This document shows positions 1 through 6,912 of a stretch of 40,155 bases of DNA, piece by piece (the stretch's first letter is position 1; each line of letters begins with the position of its first letter). A program made the position numbers and the translations under genes. Source of the stretch: Anaerolineae bacterium. GTDB taxonomy: Bacteria > Chloroflexota > Anaerolineae > Aggregatilineales > Phototrophicaceae. A model generated the notes under the pieces. It saw only the letters and a program-made list of their open reading frames with translations, searched no databases and was not told the DNA's origin. The DNA lies in contig JALHOR010000004.1 of the NCBI GenBank assembly GCA_022842885.1, positions 1 through 40,155 of the forward strand, written 5' to 3'.

Positions 1-140
1 CTGTTGAAGCCATGCGTATGGCACAGAAAGACTTGGATACGGCAGCCCGGCGCGGCACGATTCATCCGCGCAATGCCGCCCGCCGCAAAAGCCGCCTGAT
101 GAAACAACTCGCCGCTGCCCTCAAAGCCGCCCAAAAGTAA
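1..140 (+). CDS. rpsT: 30S ribosomal protein S20, C-terminal part (cut by window edge)
   Basis: This is the last 45 codons of ribosomal protein S20, which binds 16S rRNA in the small subunit. The reading frame starts at base 3 and ends with TAA at 138-140. The tail has the S20 pattern: an alanine- and lysine-rich helix, then RGTIHPRNAARRKSRLMKQL, close to the family's conserved xGxIHxNxAARxKSRL block, and an alanine/lysine-rich end. The start lies upstream of the window. A factor-independent terminator follows 25 bases after the stop, so the gene probably ends its own transcript. Identification is by family motif and is secure even though two fifths or more of the protein is missing. Confidence 0.93.
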   Translation, partial: VEAMRMAQKDLDTAARRGTIHPRNAARRKSRLMKQLAAALKAAQK

Positions 141-164
141 TTTCGGATGTGGTATCGCCTAAGT

Positions 165-189
165 GCCGACCTTCGTGTCGGATTTTTTT
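165..189 (+). terminator. rpsT intrinsic terminator
   Basis: Stem CCGAC (166-170) pairs with GTCGG (177-181) around a six-base loop and is followed by a run of seven T. It sits just after the rpsT stop, as expected for a rho-independent terminator. The stem is short. Confidence 0.7.
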
Positions 190-335
190 GTTAATGGTTA
201 TGCAGCACTTGGCACGTTAGTCCGAAGCACCTTGCGACTATAGCCTGTACATTCTAGGGTTTTCCGGCATACTACAGCCACTTATTTCACTGGCTGAGGT
301 TGTATCATAAGCTCATGAAGATTTTGGTTAAAGAG

Positions 336-1493
336 ATGTACCGCACCACCCAATGGCAAACTCTGCCTGCATTGGCGGAGTGGGTCATTGCGGAAGCCAT
401 TCGCATTCAACAAATCCCCGCCCCAACCTTTGCCGAAGCCCAACGGGCGCAGTATGTCGCTACACAATTTGCTGCCCTAGGGCTAGCCGATATTCGGATA
501 GATGAGCAGCTTAATGTGTTTGGGTTGCTGCCGGGTTTACAACGCCAGCAATCGGGCATCCTCATTAGCGCCCATACGGACACGGTTTTTGCTGCCGATA
601 CCAACCTAAAAATACGTTATGAATACGACATGATTTATGGACCCGGGCTGGGCGATAACAGCATGGGGGTAGCGGGTTTATTAGCATTGGCAAAATTTTT
701 TAAAGACACCGGGCGGCAACCTGCTTGTAATTTATGGTTTGTGGCAACCTCTGGCGAAGAAGGCTTAGGTGATTTACGTGGGATGCGGGCGGCGTTTACT
801 CATCTAAAATCACACATCGGCAGCGTCATTAATTTGGAAGGCTTGGCATTCGGGCATGTCTATCATGCCGGGATTGCGGTGCATCGCTTGCACATTACCG
901 CACAAGCCGAAGGTGGGCATAGTTGGCTGCACTTTGGCAGAGCCAGCGCCGTGCATGGCATTATGGCACTCGGCGCCCAAATTTGCCGGCTTGTTCCCCC
1001 CTCATCCCCCCGCACAACCTTCAACATCGGCATGATAGAAGGTGGACAATCTATCAATACGATTGCGTCTTCTGCCGGGTTATGGCTGGATATGCGTTCC
1101 GAACAATCGGCGGCACTGCGTAAATTGGTAGAACAAGTCTATGGTTTGATGCAAGGGCTAGAAACACCCGAATTGCAGTTTCATGCTGAAGTCGTCGGAG
1201 ATAGACCCGGCGGCTTTTTGGCAGAACAGCATCCATTGGTGCAGGGGGCGTTAGCAGCACTGGAACTCGAAAATGTGCGGGCAACGCTGGAAACGGGCAG
1301 CACCGATGCCAATATCCCACTGGCGGCAGGCTGCCCGGCTGTCACCATTGGCATTACTCGCGGCGGCAACGCACATCGTTTGGATGAATATATCGAAACC
1401 AAGCCCATTCTTGCCGGGTTGCGCCAACTCATCACGCTCACCTTAGCCACAGCACACCACCAAGCCCAACGCCCCAATCAGGCAGCGGATTAA
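336..1493 (+). CDS. M20-family zinc metallopeptidase / amidohydrolase
   Basis: Predicted cytoplasmic two-zinc peptidase of the M20 (peptidase T / carboxypeptidase G2-like) clan, probably cleaving small peptides or acylated amino acids; the substrate is unknown. Numbered from the ATG at 336 (385 aa), the metal site is visible: H80 and D82 in SAHTDTVF, bridging D107 in GLGDNS, E141/E142 in TSGEEGLGDLRG, and the late ligand H347 in GGNAHRLDE. The lid domain lies between, with the conserved GGHSW near the dimerisation region. In-frame starts also exist at 300 (TTG) and 315 (ATG); none has a well-spaced ribosome binding site. I prefer 336 because an AAAGAG tract touches it and the peptide family begins about there, but the start is uncertain. 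The gene stands alone between the rpsT terminator and the promoter at 1523. Confidence 0.85.
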   Translation: MYRTTQWQTLPALAEWVIAEAIRIQQIPAPTFAEAQRAQYVATQFAALGLADIRIDEQLNVFGLLPGLQRQQSGILISAHTDTVFAADTNLKIRYEYDMIYGPGLGDNSMGVAGLLALAKFFKDTGRQPACNLWFVATSGEEGLGDLRGMRAAFTHLKSHIGSVINLEGLAFGHVYHAGIAVHRLHITAQAEGGHSWLHFGRASAVHGIMALGAQICRLVPPSSPRTTFNIGMIEGGQSINTIASSAGLWLDMRSEQSAALRKLVEQVYGLMQGLETPELQFHAEVVGDRPGGFLAEQHPLVQGALAALELENVRATLETGSTDANIPLAAGCPAVTIGITRGGNAHRLDEYIETKPILAGLRQLITLTLATAHHQAQRPNQAAD

Positions 1494-1522
1494 ACGATGA
1501 TAAAAAATTTTTAACGAACTGC

Positions 1523-1551
1523 TTGACACACTCCCTGTCGTGTGTTATGGT
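1523..1551 (+). promoter_or_regulatory. Sigma70-type promoter with inverted repeat in the spacer
   Basis: TTGACA at 1523-1528, a 17-base spacer, then TATGGT at 1546-1551. The spacer holds the inverted repeat ACACAC - 8 bases - GTGTGT. It lies 58 bases upstream of the ArsR-type regulator at 1610, so it could be an autoregulatory operator; that role is inference. Confidence 0.65.
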
Positions 1552-1609
1552 TTGTTTATCAATTATTCAAATATTTGCATAAACGGTTAGTTATAAAGGC
1601 AGGTAGGGT

Positions 1610-2701
1610 ATGGTTATCGCCCGTGATTTCATTGTCGCCCCATCCGAAATTCGTGTCGATTTTAAAGTGAATCCGGTCAATGTGTTGATTAACAGTCTGA
1701 TGCTGATTCATTTTTATGAAGATGATGATGGAATGAATCATTGGATTGGCGAGACCGCCCAGAGCTTACCCCCCGACCACAAGCAAAAACTCAAACTCCT
1801 AGCGGCAGTCATAGATGCGGTTGAAGCCGTAGAACACGATGTGGATTTTCCAACGTTTATCAATCTCATGGCAACCGCTGATATTAACAAAGTCCAAGCC
1901 AATACGGTCAAATGGTTGCAAGAATATGGCGAAGCCACGCCTGATGAAGCCTTAAAACTGAGTGAAATCGAATTTGTAGCGGCTATTCGCCGCATTTATG
2001 AAGAAAAAGAGAAAGAGAAAGCCCATATTTTTGAGGCAGATATTTGGCGTGAAGCGTATCGCTTGGTTATGCAACCAGAACAGCTTCGAAAATTTATCGC
2101 CGAATTTTTGCAAGAGATGTGGGATGTGTATCTGGCAAAAGAATGGAAGCGCACCCAAGCCTTGATGGAAGAATCAGCGCAGGCATTCGGCAAAAAATCT
2201 TATAGTGGCAAAAATATTTTTGACATCATCGAAACCATTACTGGGCGTGACCTTCGCAGCAACGAAACCCTAGAGGAATATATCCCCTCGATTCGGCGCA
2301 TGACGTTTATCCCATCACCCCATCTGGGTCCGTACATTACGTGGCGGTCGAATAAAGAGACGGGTAGCTGCGTGATGTTGTTTGGGGCGCGGCTGCCCAA
2401 AGACGCCAATATGGTGTCTTCGGCATTAAATCGCTCAGAATTATTGGTGCGGTTGAACGCGCTGGCAGATGAAACACGCTTACGGATGTTGGAAATGCTA
2501 ATGGAGCGCGAAGAAATATGCGCCCAAGAATTTATTGATACGCTGGAACTCAGCCAATCTAGTGCCTCACGGCATTTGCGGCAGTTGGCGGCATCCGGCT
2601 TTTTGACCGTGCGCCGCAAAGATGTTGCCAAATGTTATGCCCTCAATCTGGAACGCATTGATGACACGATGAAGGCGCTCGGACGGCTGATTAAAAAATA
2701 A
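1610..2701 (+). CDS. ArsR-type winged-helix regulator with long N-terminal domain
   Basis: 363 aa, far longer than a plain ArsR repressor (about 100 aa). The C-terminal 90 residues are an ArsR-like winged helix: ALADETRLRMLEML, then the recognition helix in LSQSSASRHLRQL, and the wing SGFLTVRRKDVAKCYAL. The first 270 residues are mostly helical and charged and resemble the N-terminal ligand or interaction region of the DUF5937-type ArsR regulators; I cannot name a ligand. No metal-binding Cys cluster is visible in the DNA-binding helix, so it is unlikely to be a classical metal sensor. AGGTAGGG just before the ATG at 1610 serves as ribosome binding site. A strong promoter with an inverted repeat lies upstream. 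It converges with the hydrolase gene, only two bases separating the stops. Confidence 0.8.
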   Translation: MVIARDFIVAPSEIRVDFKVNPVNVLINSLMLIHFYEDDDGMNHWIGETAQSLPPDHKQKLKLLAAVIDAVEAVEHDVDFPTFINLMATADINKVQANTVKWLQEYGEATPDEALKLSEIEFVAAIRRIYEEKEKEKAHIFEADIWREAYRLVMQPEQLRKFIAEFLQEMWDVYLAKEWKRTQALMEESAQAFGKKSYSGKNIFDIIETITGRDLRSNETLEEYIPSIRRMTFIPSPHLGPYITWRSNKETGSCVMLFGARLPKDANMVSSALNRSELLVRLNALADETRLRMLEMLMEREEICAQEFIDTLELSQSSASRHLRQLAASGFLTVRRKDVAKCYALNLERIDDTMKALGRLIKK

Positions 2702-2703
2702 TC

Positions 2704-3624
2704 TTATACTTGTGCCAGAAAATCCAGAATTTTCTGGTTAATCAACGCTGGTTGTTCGCCAATCATGCCATGCCCCACACCGCGCACAATCTCGGCATGA
2801 ACAAGATTCGGCAGCAATTGTCGAGCGCGTTTAACGACGCTTGGTGCATGAAACGCCGCTTCGTATTCCCCCATTAATAACATTGTCGGTGCAGTCAGGC
2901 AGCGAAGTTCGTTATCGGGCAGCGGCGGGATGCTTTGCTCCGACTTGAAACGCATAATCAGCGTGAAGGTTTTCACCTCATCTTCGGGGGGTACATGGTC
3001 GGGTGGCGACATGACTTTTAGAAAACGCCGCGCCATCGCTTCTGGGTTAGAGCGCCCTGTGGGTAGCAGCAAATGAGGCAGCATCTTAAAAATCAGGCGC
3101 GGACTTAACCCGGTAAAGCCACCTGAACTGAGCAGCACAGCGCGTTTTATCGTCTGGGGCGCGACTGCCGCTAACTTCAGAATCATCCACCCGCCGCCGG
3201 AAATGCCCACATGATATGCTTGTGAAACACCTAGTTGTTGCAGAGTCTCCGCTGCCCATTCGCCATATTCCAGCGATTTACGATTCAGGCGGCGCGGCGT
3301 GCTGCGCCCGGAATGCCCCGGTATATCCGGCGCGATAACCCGATAATGGGCGGCAAAAGTTGGTATTTGCGCTGCCCACATAACCAAGCTGCCATTCATA
3401 CCATGCCATAAGACCAGCGGCGGCGCATCTTCGCGTCCGGCGGTCAGCACATGGGTTGTGCCAAAGCGCGTCTCTAAATAGTGCGTTTGATAGGGAATGG
3501 GTAATTTTGCCAGCGTGGCATCGTAAAATGCCATCATCGCGTGATAATCAGCAGTGGTTTGATACAAACTACGATTATCAGGCGGCACAACAGGCGCAGC
3601 CGCTATAGGCGAGATATTCTGCAT
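2704..3624 (-). CDS. Alpha/beta-fold hydrolase
   Basis: 306 aa serine hydrolase of the alpha/beta fold, with no signal peptide. The oxyanion strand is LVLWHGMNGS, followed by APDIPGHSGRS, the nucleophile elbow GISGGG with S142, and the general base H285 in GVGHGM. The acid is probably in the LLMGEYEAAF strand, where Glu takes the usual Asp place. A helical lid of about 60 residues follows the elbow. Close relatives include haloperoxidase/esterase-like and proline-iminopeptidase-like proteins, but the substrate cannot be read from sequence. A GAGAGGG ribosome binding site precedes the ATG at 3624. The final codons contain a perfect 9-bp inverted repeat (CCAGAAAAT at 2715-2723 with its complement at 2729-2737) that may end the convergent regulator transcript. 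Confidence 0.85.
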   Translation of the reverse strand: MQNISPIAAAPVVPPDNRSLYQTTADYHAMMAFYDATLAKLPIPYQTHYLETRFGTTHVLTAGREDAPPLVLWHGMNGSLVMWAAQIPTFAAHYRVIAPDIPGHSGRSTPRRLNRKSLEYGEWAAETLQQLGVSQAYHVGISGGGWMILKLAAVAPQTIKRAVLLSSGGFTGLSPRLIFKMLPHLLLPTGRSNPEAMARRFLKVMSPPDHVPPEDEVKTFTLIMRFKSEQSIPPLPDNELRCLTAPTMLLMGEYEAAFHAPSVVKRARQLLPNLVHAEIVRGVGHGMIGEQPALINQKILDFLAQV

Positions 3625-3685
3625 GGTGTATGACCCTCTCTGTGTGCTTAAAACTGGCTAGATGCTAATCGTGGTGTGCGCTGGC

Positions 3686-4030
3686 TTATTGTTCCGTCAC
3701 TCTGCCCAGAATAAACCCAATAACCGCCAGCATCAAGAACGTGACGAAGCTGATAATCATCGCCAAAAAATCTTGGCTGAAATTGTTATACACAAAATAA
3801 TAGACCAGCACGGCGGCAAACAATCCCAGAATGCCACCGAAGGTCGCGCCTTTTGCCGAGCGTGGCAAATCCCCAAAGCCGGGCAACGCCTTCGTATTGC
3901 GCGTTATATGATGTTTGCTCTTGAGTCCGGTGTTGTATTTGAGTTTGCTAGAGGTGCCACCATACTGCGATTGAATGCGTTTTTCCAACATGCGCTGAAT
4001 GCGCTCTTTTTCCGCTTGTTCGTTGGACAT
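3686..4030 (-). CDS. Small two-pass membrane protein of unknown function
   Basis: 114 aa from the ATG at 4030, which has AAAGGA six bases upstream. A TTG at 4045 with AAGGAG only four bases away is an alternative start adding five residues. The N-terminal half is soluble, charged and basic. The C-terminal half has two strongly hydrophobic segments (roughly residues 65-85 and 88-108) separated by a short NNFSQDF turn, so both ends probably face the same side. I recognise no family. It lies between the hydrolase and another small membrane-anchored protein, all on the minus strand, but gaps of 60 and 117 bases argue against tight coupling. Confidence 0.7.
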   Translation of the reverse strand: MSNEQAEKERIQRMLEKRIQSQYGGTSSKLKYNTGLKSKHHITRNTKALPGFGDLPRSAKGATFGGILGLFAAVLVYYFVYNNFSQDFLAMIISFVTFLMLAVIGFILGRVTEQ

Positions 4031-4147
4031 AGCCTGTCCTTTCAAATCACTCCTTACGTTATATATCTAAAGAATATCACGAAAATATAATGCGGTGTAA
4101 CCCCAACAAAATGGGGGTTTATCATTTTATAAGAGTTGGGCAATCAT

Positions 4148-4426
4148 TCATTTTAATGGCGCAGTGCCACAGCCACCGGGCAGCACCACCGGGGTCGGTG
4201 TTAGCGATGAAAAAAGCGATTCGCCACTGCCGAATTGCTCATAAACATTTTCTAGCGCCGCCATCTGTTGCAAATCGGGTGCATCATTGGGGATAAGCAC
4301 CTGACAATCGGACGGCAAGGGTGTGGCAGTTGGGATGATAGCAGGATTTTGTACCTGCATGTAAATAGCACTGGCGATTATCAACAGCAACAGCAAGAAC
4401 AGGAAGATAAGAAATTGGCGGTTCAT
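4148..4426 (-). CDS. Small membrane-anchored extracytoplasmic protein
   Basis: 92 aa. Residues 6-24 form one uncleaved-looking hydrophobic helix after a short basic start (MNRQF), then a Thr/Pro-rich linker (TATPLPS) and a 55-residue exported domain. Two cysteines (in SDCQV and GGCGT) could form a disulfide outside the cell. No family is recognised. A clear ribosome binding site is missing before the ATG at 4426. The gene is divergent from the GH16-like gene at 4517. The 70 bases downstream contain AACCCC/GGGGTT (4099-4104 and 4114-4119), which can form a hairpin but lacks a U-tract on this strand. Confidence 0.6.
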   Translation of the reverse strand: MNRQFLIFLFLLLLLIIASAIYMQVQNPAIIPTATPLPSDCQVLIPNDAPDLQQMAALENVYEQFGSGESLFSSLTPTPVVLPGGCGTAPLK

Positions 4427-4516
4427 CGCGCACTTTGACGATAGAATGCGTTACAATTGGCTCAATTATACACCAACCGCTACGCCATACGGGTAGCCTC
4501 CCTCACAGGACACATC

Positions 4517-5299
4517 ATGCAAATCCATGACCGCTTTGAAGTGATGCTAGACCCCCGTTGGAAAATAACTCAGATGGGACAAGGCAGTGTTGTCCGCCGT
4601 CCTGGGTCTGTCCATTTTACGCTGCTTCCCAACGATGATTCAACCTATCATAACGCCCAAATTACCGATTACACGCCGGATAAAAAAGATTTCCAGTTTA
4701 AACCGCCGCTTAAAATGCAAATTAAGGCATACAGCAGTTTGCATCCTAATAATTTGGTTGGCACAGCGGGCTTCGGCTTCTGGAATCATGCGTTGGAGCC
4801 GGGCAAACTTATTTCTGGCAGACCACAAGCATTATGGTTTTTCTTTGGTGCGCCGCCCCATAATATTGCCCTAGCGAAAGATGTGCCGGGCGATGGCTGG
4901 AAAGCCGCCACGATAAACACGCGCCGCTGGCAATTTGCCGTGTTAGCGCCGTTAGCTCCCCTTGGAATGCTCATGATGCGCGTCAAATCGTTGTATAATG
5001 CGCTGTGGGGCATCGCCCAACAATCTATGGCAGTCACCGAAGCCGTCTTAGATAAAACCTTGTTGACGATGGAACACACCTATACGCTGGAATGGCGCAC
5101 GGATGGCGCGATTTTCCGGGTAGATGATAAAGTAGTGCATGAAACCAACATCGTGCCGCAAAATAATTTAGGCTTCATCGCGTGGATGGATAATCAATAT
5201 ATGATTGTCACGCCGCAGGGGTACTTCAAAAGCGGCTTGAGTGCTATCAAACAGCCACAGGCTTTGGTCTTGAGCGAAATTCTGATTGAGCCATTATGA
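4517..5299 (+). CDS. Concanavalin A-like (GH16-like) beta-sandwich protein
   Basis: 260 aa from the ATG at 4517, which has AGGA seven bases upstream; an in-frame TTG at 4457 lacks such a site. The sequence is beta-rich with a typical legume-lectin/GH16 layout: GTAGFGFWNHALEPG in the middle and, near the end, TYTLEWRTDGAIFRVDDKVV, matching the family's strand that reads W-x-x-D-G-x-x-F-x-V-D. The catalytic ExDxE motif of GH16 glucanases is not visible, so hydrolase activity is doubtful. An insertion of about 50 residues with helical character (about residues 135-185, APLAPLGMLMMRVKSL onward) interrupts the sandwich. No signal peptide is present in this start choice. It may bind a glycan or act as a structural protein; function unknown. 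Confidence 0.6.
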   Translation: MQIHDRFEVMLDPRWKITQMGQGSVVRRPGSVHFTLLPNDDSTYHNAQITDYTPDKKDFQFKPPLKMQIKAYSSLHPNNLVGTAGFGFWNHALEPGKLISGRPQALWFFFGAPPHNIALAKDVPGDGWKAATINTRRWQFAVLAPLAPLGMLMMRVKSLYNALWGIAQQSMAVTEAVLDKTLLTMEHTYTLEWRTDGAIFRVDDKVVHETNIVPQNNLGFIAWMDNQYMIVTPQGYFKSGLSAIKQPQALVLSEILIEPL

Positions 5300-5408
5300 G
5301 ACGCATTATGCTTTGCTCATGAAACTATCAGCAGCAATATTGGAACATTTGTGAACCCAGTCACGTATAAGAGGATGTTGTGATTTTGCACACATAAGGA
5401 GACCGACA

Positions 5409-5753
5409 ATGGAAAAACGCAAAAACATGATTATGACCACCACTAGCACACTAGACGGGCATCATATCAAACAATATTTGGGTATTGTCAGCGGCGAAAC
5501 AATTATGGGCGCGAATATTTTCCGCGATTTTATGGCGAGCATCACCGATATTGTGGGTGGGCGTGCCAGTGCCTATGAAAAATCACTGATTGAAGCCAAA
5601 CAAATCGCGTTGCAAGAAATGATGGACGAAGCCACCGAAATGGGCGCGAATGCCATCATCGGTATAGACCTTGATTATGAGACGGTTGGCGGTGGTAGCG
5701 GCGGCGGCATGATGATGGTCAGCGTCAGCGGCACAGCGGTAATTGTGGAATAG
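5409..5753 (+). CDS. YbjQ/UPF0145 family protein
   Basis: 114 aa with the whole YbjQ (heavy-metal-binding-like) fold: an early [20 protein letters not shown] strand region, the [19 protein letters not shown] segment, a helix with [14 protein letters not shown], then [20 protein letters not shown] and the final beta strand. Members form homopentamers; their biochemical role is not established. AAGGAG nine bases before the ATG supports the start. The Gly/Met-rich loop ([10 protein letters not shown]) just before the last strand is typical of the family. The gene is monocistronic and convergent with the NERD gene, with an inverted repeat between them. Confidence 0.88.
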   Translation: MEKRKNMIMTTTSTLDGHHIKQYLGIVSGETIMGANIFRDFMASITDIVGGRASAYEKSLIEAKQIALQEMMDEATEMGANAIIGIDLDYETVGGGSGGGMMMVSVSGTAVIVE

Positions 5754-5768
5754 TCAGCAATAATTCGC

Positions 5769-5796
5769 TTGGGGCAATCACTTCAGTTTGCCCCAA
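5769..5796. terminator. Inverted repeat between convergent genes
   Basis: TTGGGGCAA (5769-5777) pairs perfectly with TTGCCCCAA (5788-5796) around ten bases. It lies between the convergent YbjQ and NERD genes and could stop both transcripts, but no long U-tract follows on either strand. Confidence 0.45.
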
Positions 5797-5857
5797 ATTC
5801 CTCCTCATATTTCTTGTTTTGCTTCTGAAATAAGTCTTGCAGTATCGCAATAATTTT

Positions 5858-6859
5858 CTAATAGTTATCGTCTGAAATCTTTTTTCCTGCTTGCACCTGT
5901 GTTAGTTGATTAGAGATATGGTCTAATTCCCAGATAGGCACAGCCGGATATTCAGATGTTAGTGTTGCTTCAGGATTTGCCCAAATGACCAAAGGTTGAA
6001 CCCATTGGTCTATTTTTTGTGACTTAAATACACTGGATAGTGCCAATGCATTGCGTTTTGCCTGTGCCGAAGGATTACGCCTAGCAAGCCGCCAGCCTCT
6101 TTTTGAACGTGCTTCCCATTGTTCACCAATATTGCGATATGACCCTGAGTAGGCTTTTGTTTCCATAACCCATACCCCCTGCGGACCCACCAGAACAAAA
6201 TCAATATCACCCAACTTACGCCCCGGTAATTCCACATTACGAAACAACCACCAATGCCCATCTAATGCCTGATACATCGCATTCAAAACCCGTTCTTCAC
6301 CCCGCTGTCCTTTGCGATGCAATCTCATTTGGCGTTCAAGTCTATCAGTAATCCAATCAGGGATTTTAAAAACAGTCAGATGGAAAATAGCTACGAAGAT
6401 CAGAAAAAAAATGATAACAGCTACAATAAAAATTGGGTTACTTTGCAAAGCGATTTGCTCTTCTGTCAGTTCTTGACCATTGTTTCTAGAAAACATAAAC
6501 AGTATTGAAATTATTAATCCAGACCCAATAAAAAATCCGTTAACAGCACCCATCAGCATCGCAAACTGCATTTGCCGACGCTCTGAAAAACTCCGCCAAG
6601 GCGAAGAAACAACATTTAATCCGCCGATGTTATCTTCAGTTGGTTCTGTCACTTGCCCCAAATAATGCAGCAGAATTGTTTTGGCGGCATCTTTGATTTT
6701 TTGGTTATAAGCATTTTGGAATGCCCATGCTAAATCTCTGAGGGAAATTGAACCGTTATCTAACAAGTTGCCAATAGGCTGCCCTTTATATTCCCGAAAT
6801 TGCCAAGCAGTTGCACGCGCCTCTTGCAAAGTCATAGGGGCTAAGATGGGTTCCGACAA
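5858..6859 (-). CDS. NERD-domain (nuclease-related) membrane protein
   Basis: 333 aa. Residues 1-95 are soluble. Two transmembrane helices follow (about 98-122 and 140-165), then a C-terminal NERD domain (about 185-310). NERD is a PD-(D/E)xK-like fold; the expected residues are present: GEERV, D218/D220 in GDIDFVLV, and E233-x-K235 in VMETKAYSG. Proteins like this are thought to act on DNA at the membrane, sometimes in defence, but activity is unproven. The start is TTG at 6859: AGGGAG lies nine bases upstream, whereas the next in-frame ATG has no such site. The stop is followed within 60 bases by the inverted repeat at 5769-5796. The gene lies 53 bases after the polytopic-protein operon on the same strand and may be read from it. 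Confidence 0.85.
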   Translation of the reverse strand: MSEPILAPMTLQEARATAWQFREYKGQPIGNLLDNGSISLRDLAWAFQNAYNQKIKDAAKTILLHYLGQVTEPTEDNIGGLNVVSSPWRSFSERRQMQFAMLMGAVNGFFIGSGLIISILFMFSRNNGQELTEEQIALQSNPIFIVAVIIFFLIFVAIFHLTVFKIPDWITDRLERQMRLHRKGQRGEERVLNAMYQALDGHWWLFRNVELPGRKLGDIDFVLVGPQGVWVMETKAYSGSYRNIGEQWEARSKRGWRLARRNPSAQAKRNALALSSVFKSQKIDQWVQPLVIWANPEATLTSEYPAVPIWELDHISNQLTQVQAGKKISDDNY

Positions 6860-6912
6860 GCGATTTATCTCCCTGTTGAAAGGATAAAATACTTATGCGA
6901 ATTATAACAACC

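Noticed and set aside
275-296. CAGCCA/TGGCTG hairpin before the M20 gene
   Set aside because: Six-base stem, no U-tract or known regulator; it could be chance.
3662-4090. Plus-strand open frame of about 140 codons
   Set aside because: Antisense to the two-helix membrane protein, with biased, domain-free sequence.
4457-4516. TTG start of the GH16-like protein
   Set aside because: No ribosome binding site; ATG at 4517 has AGGA at a normal distance.
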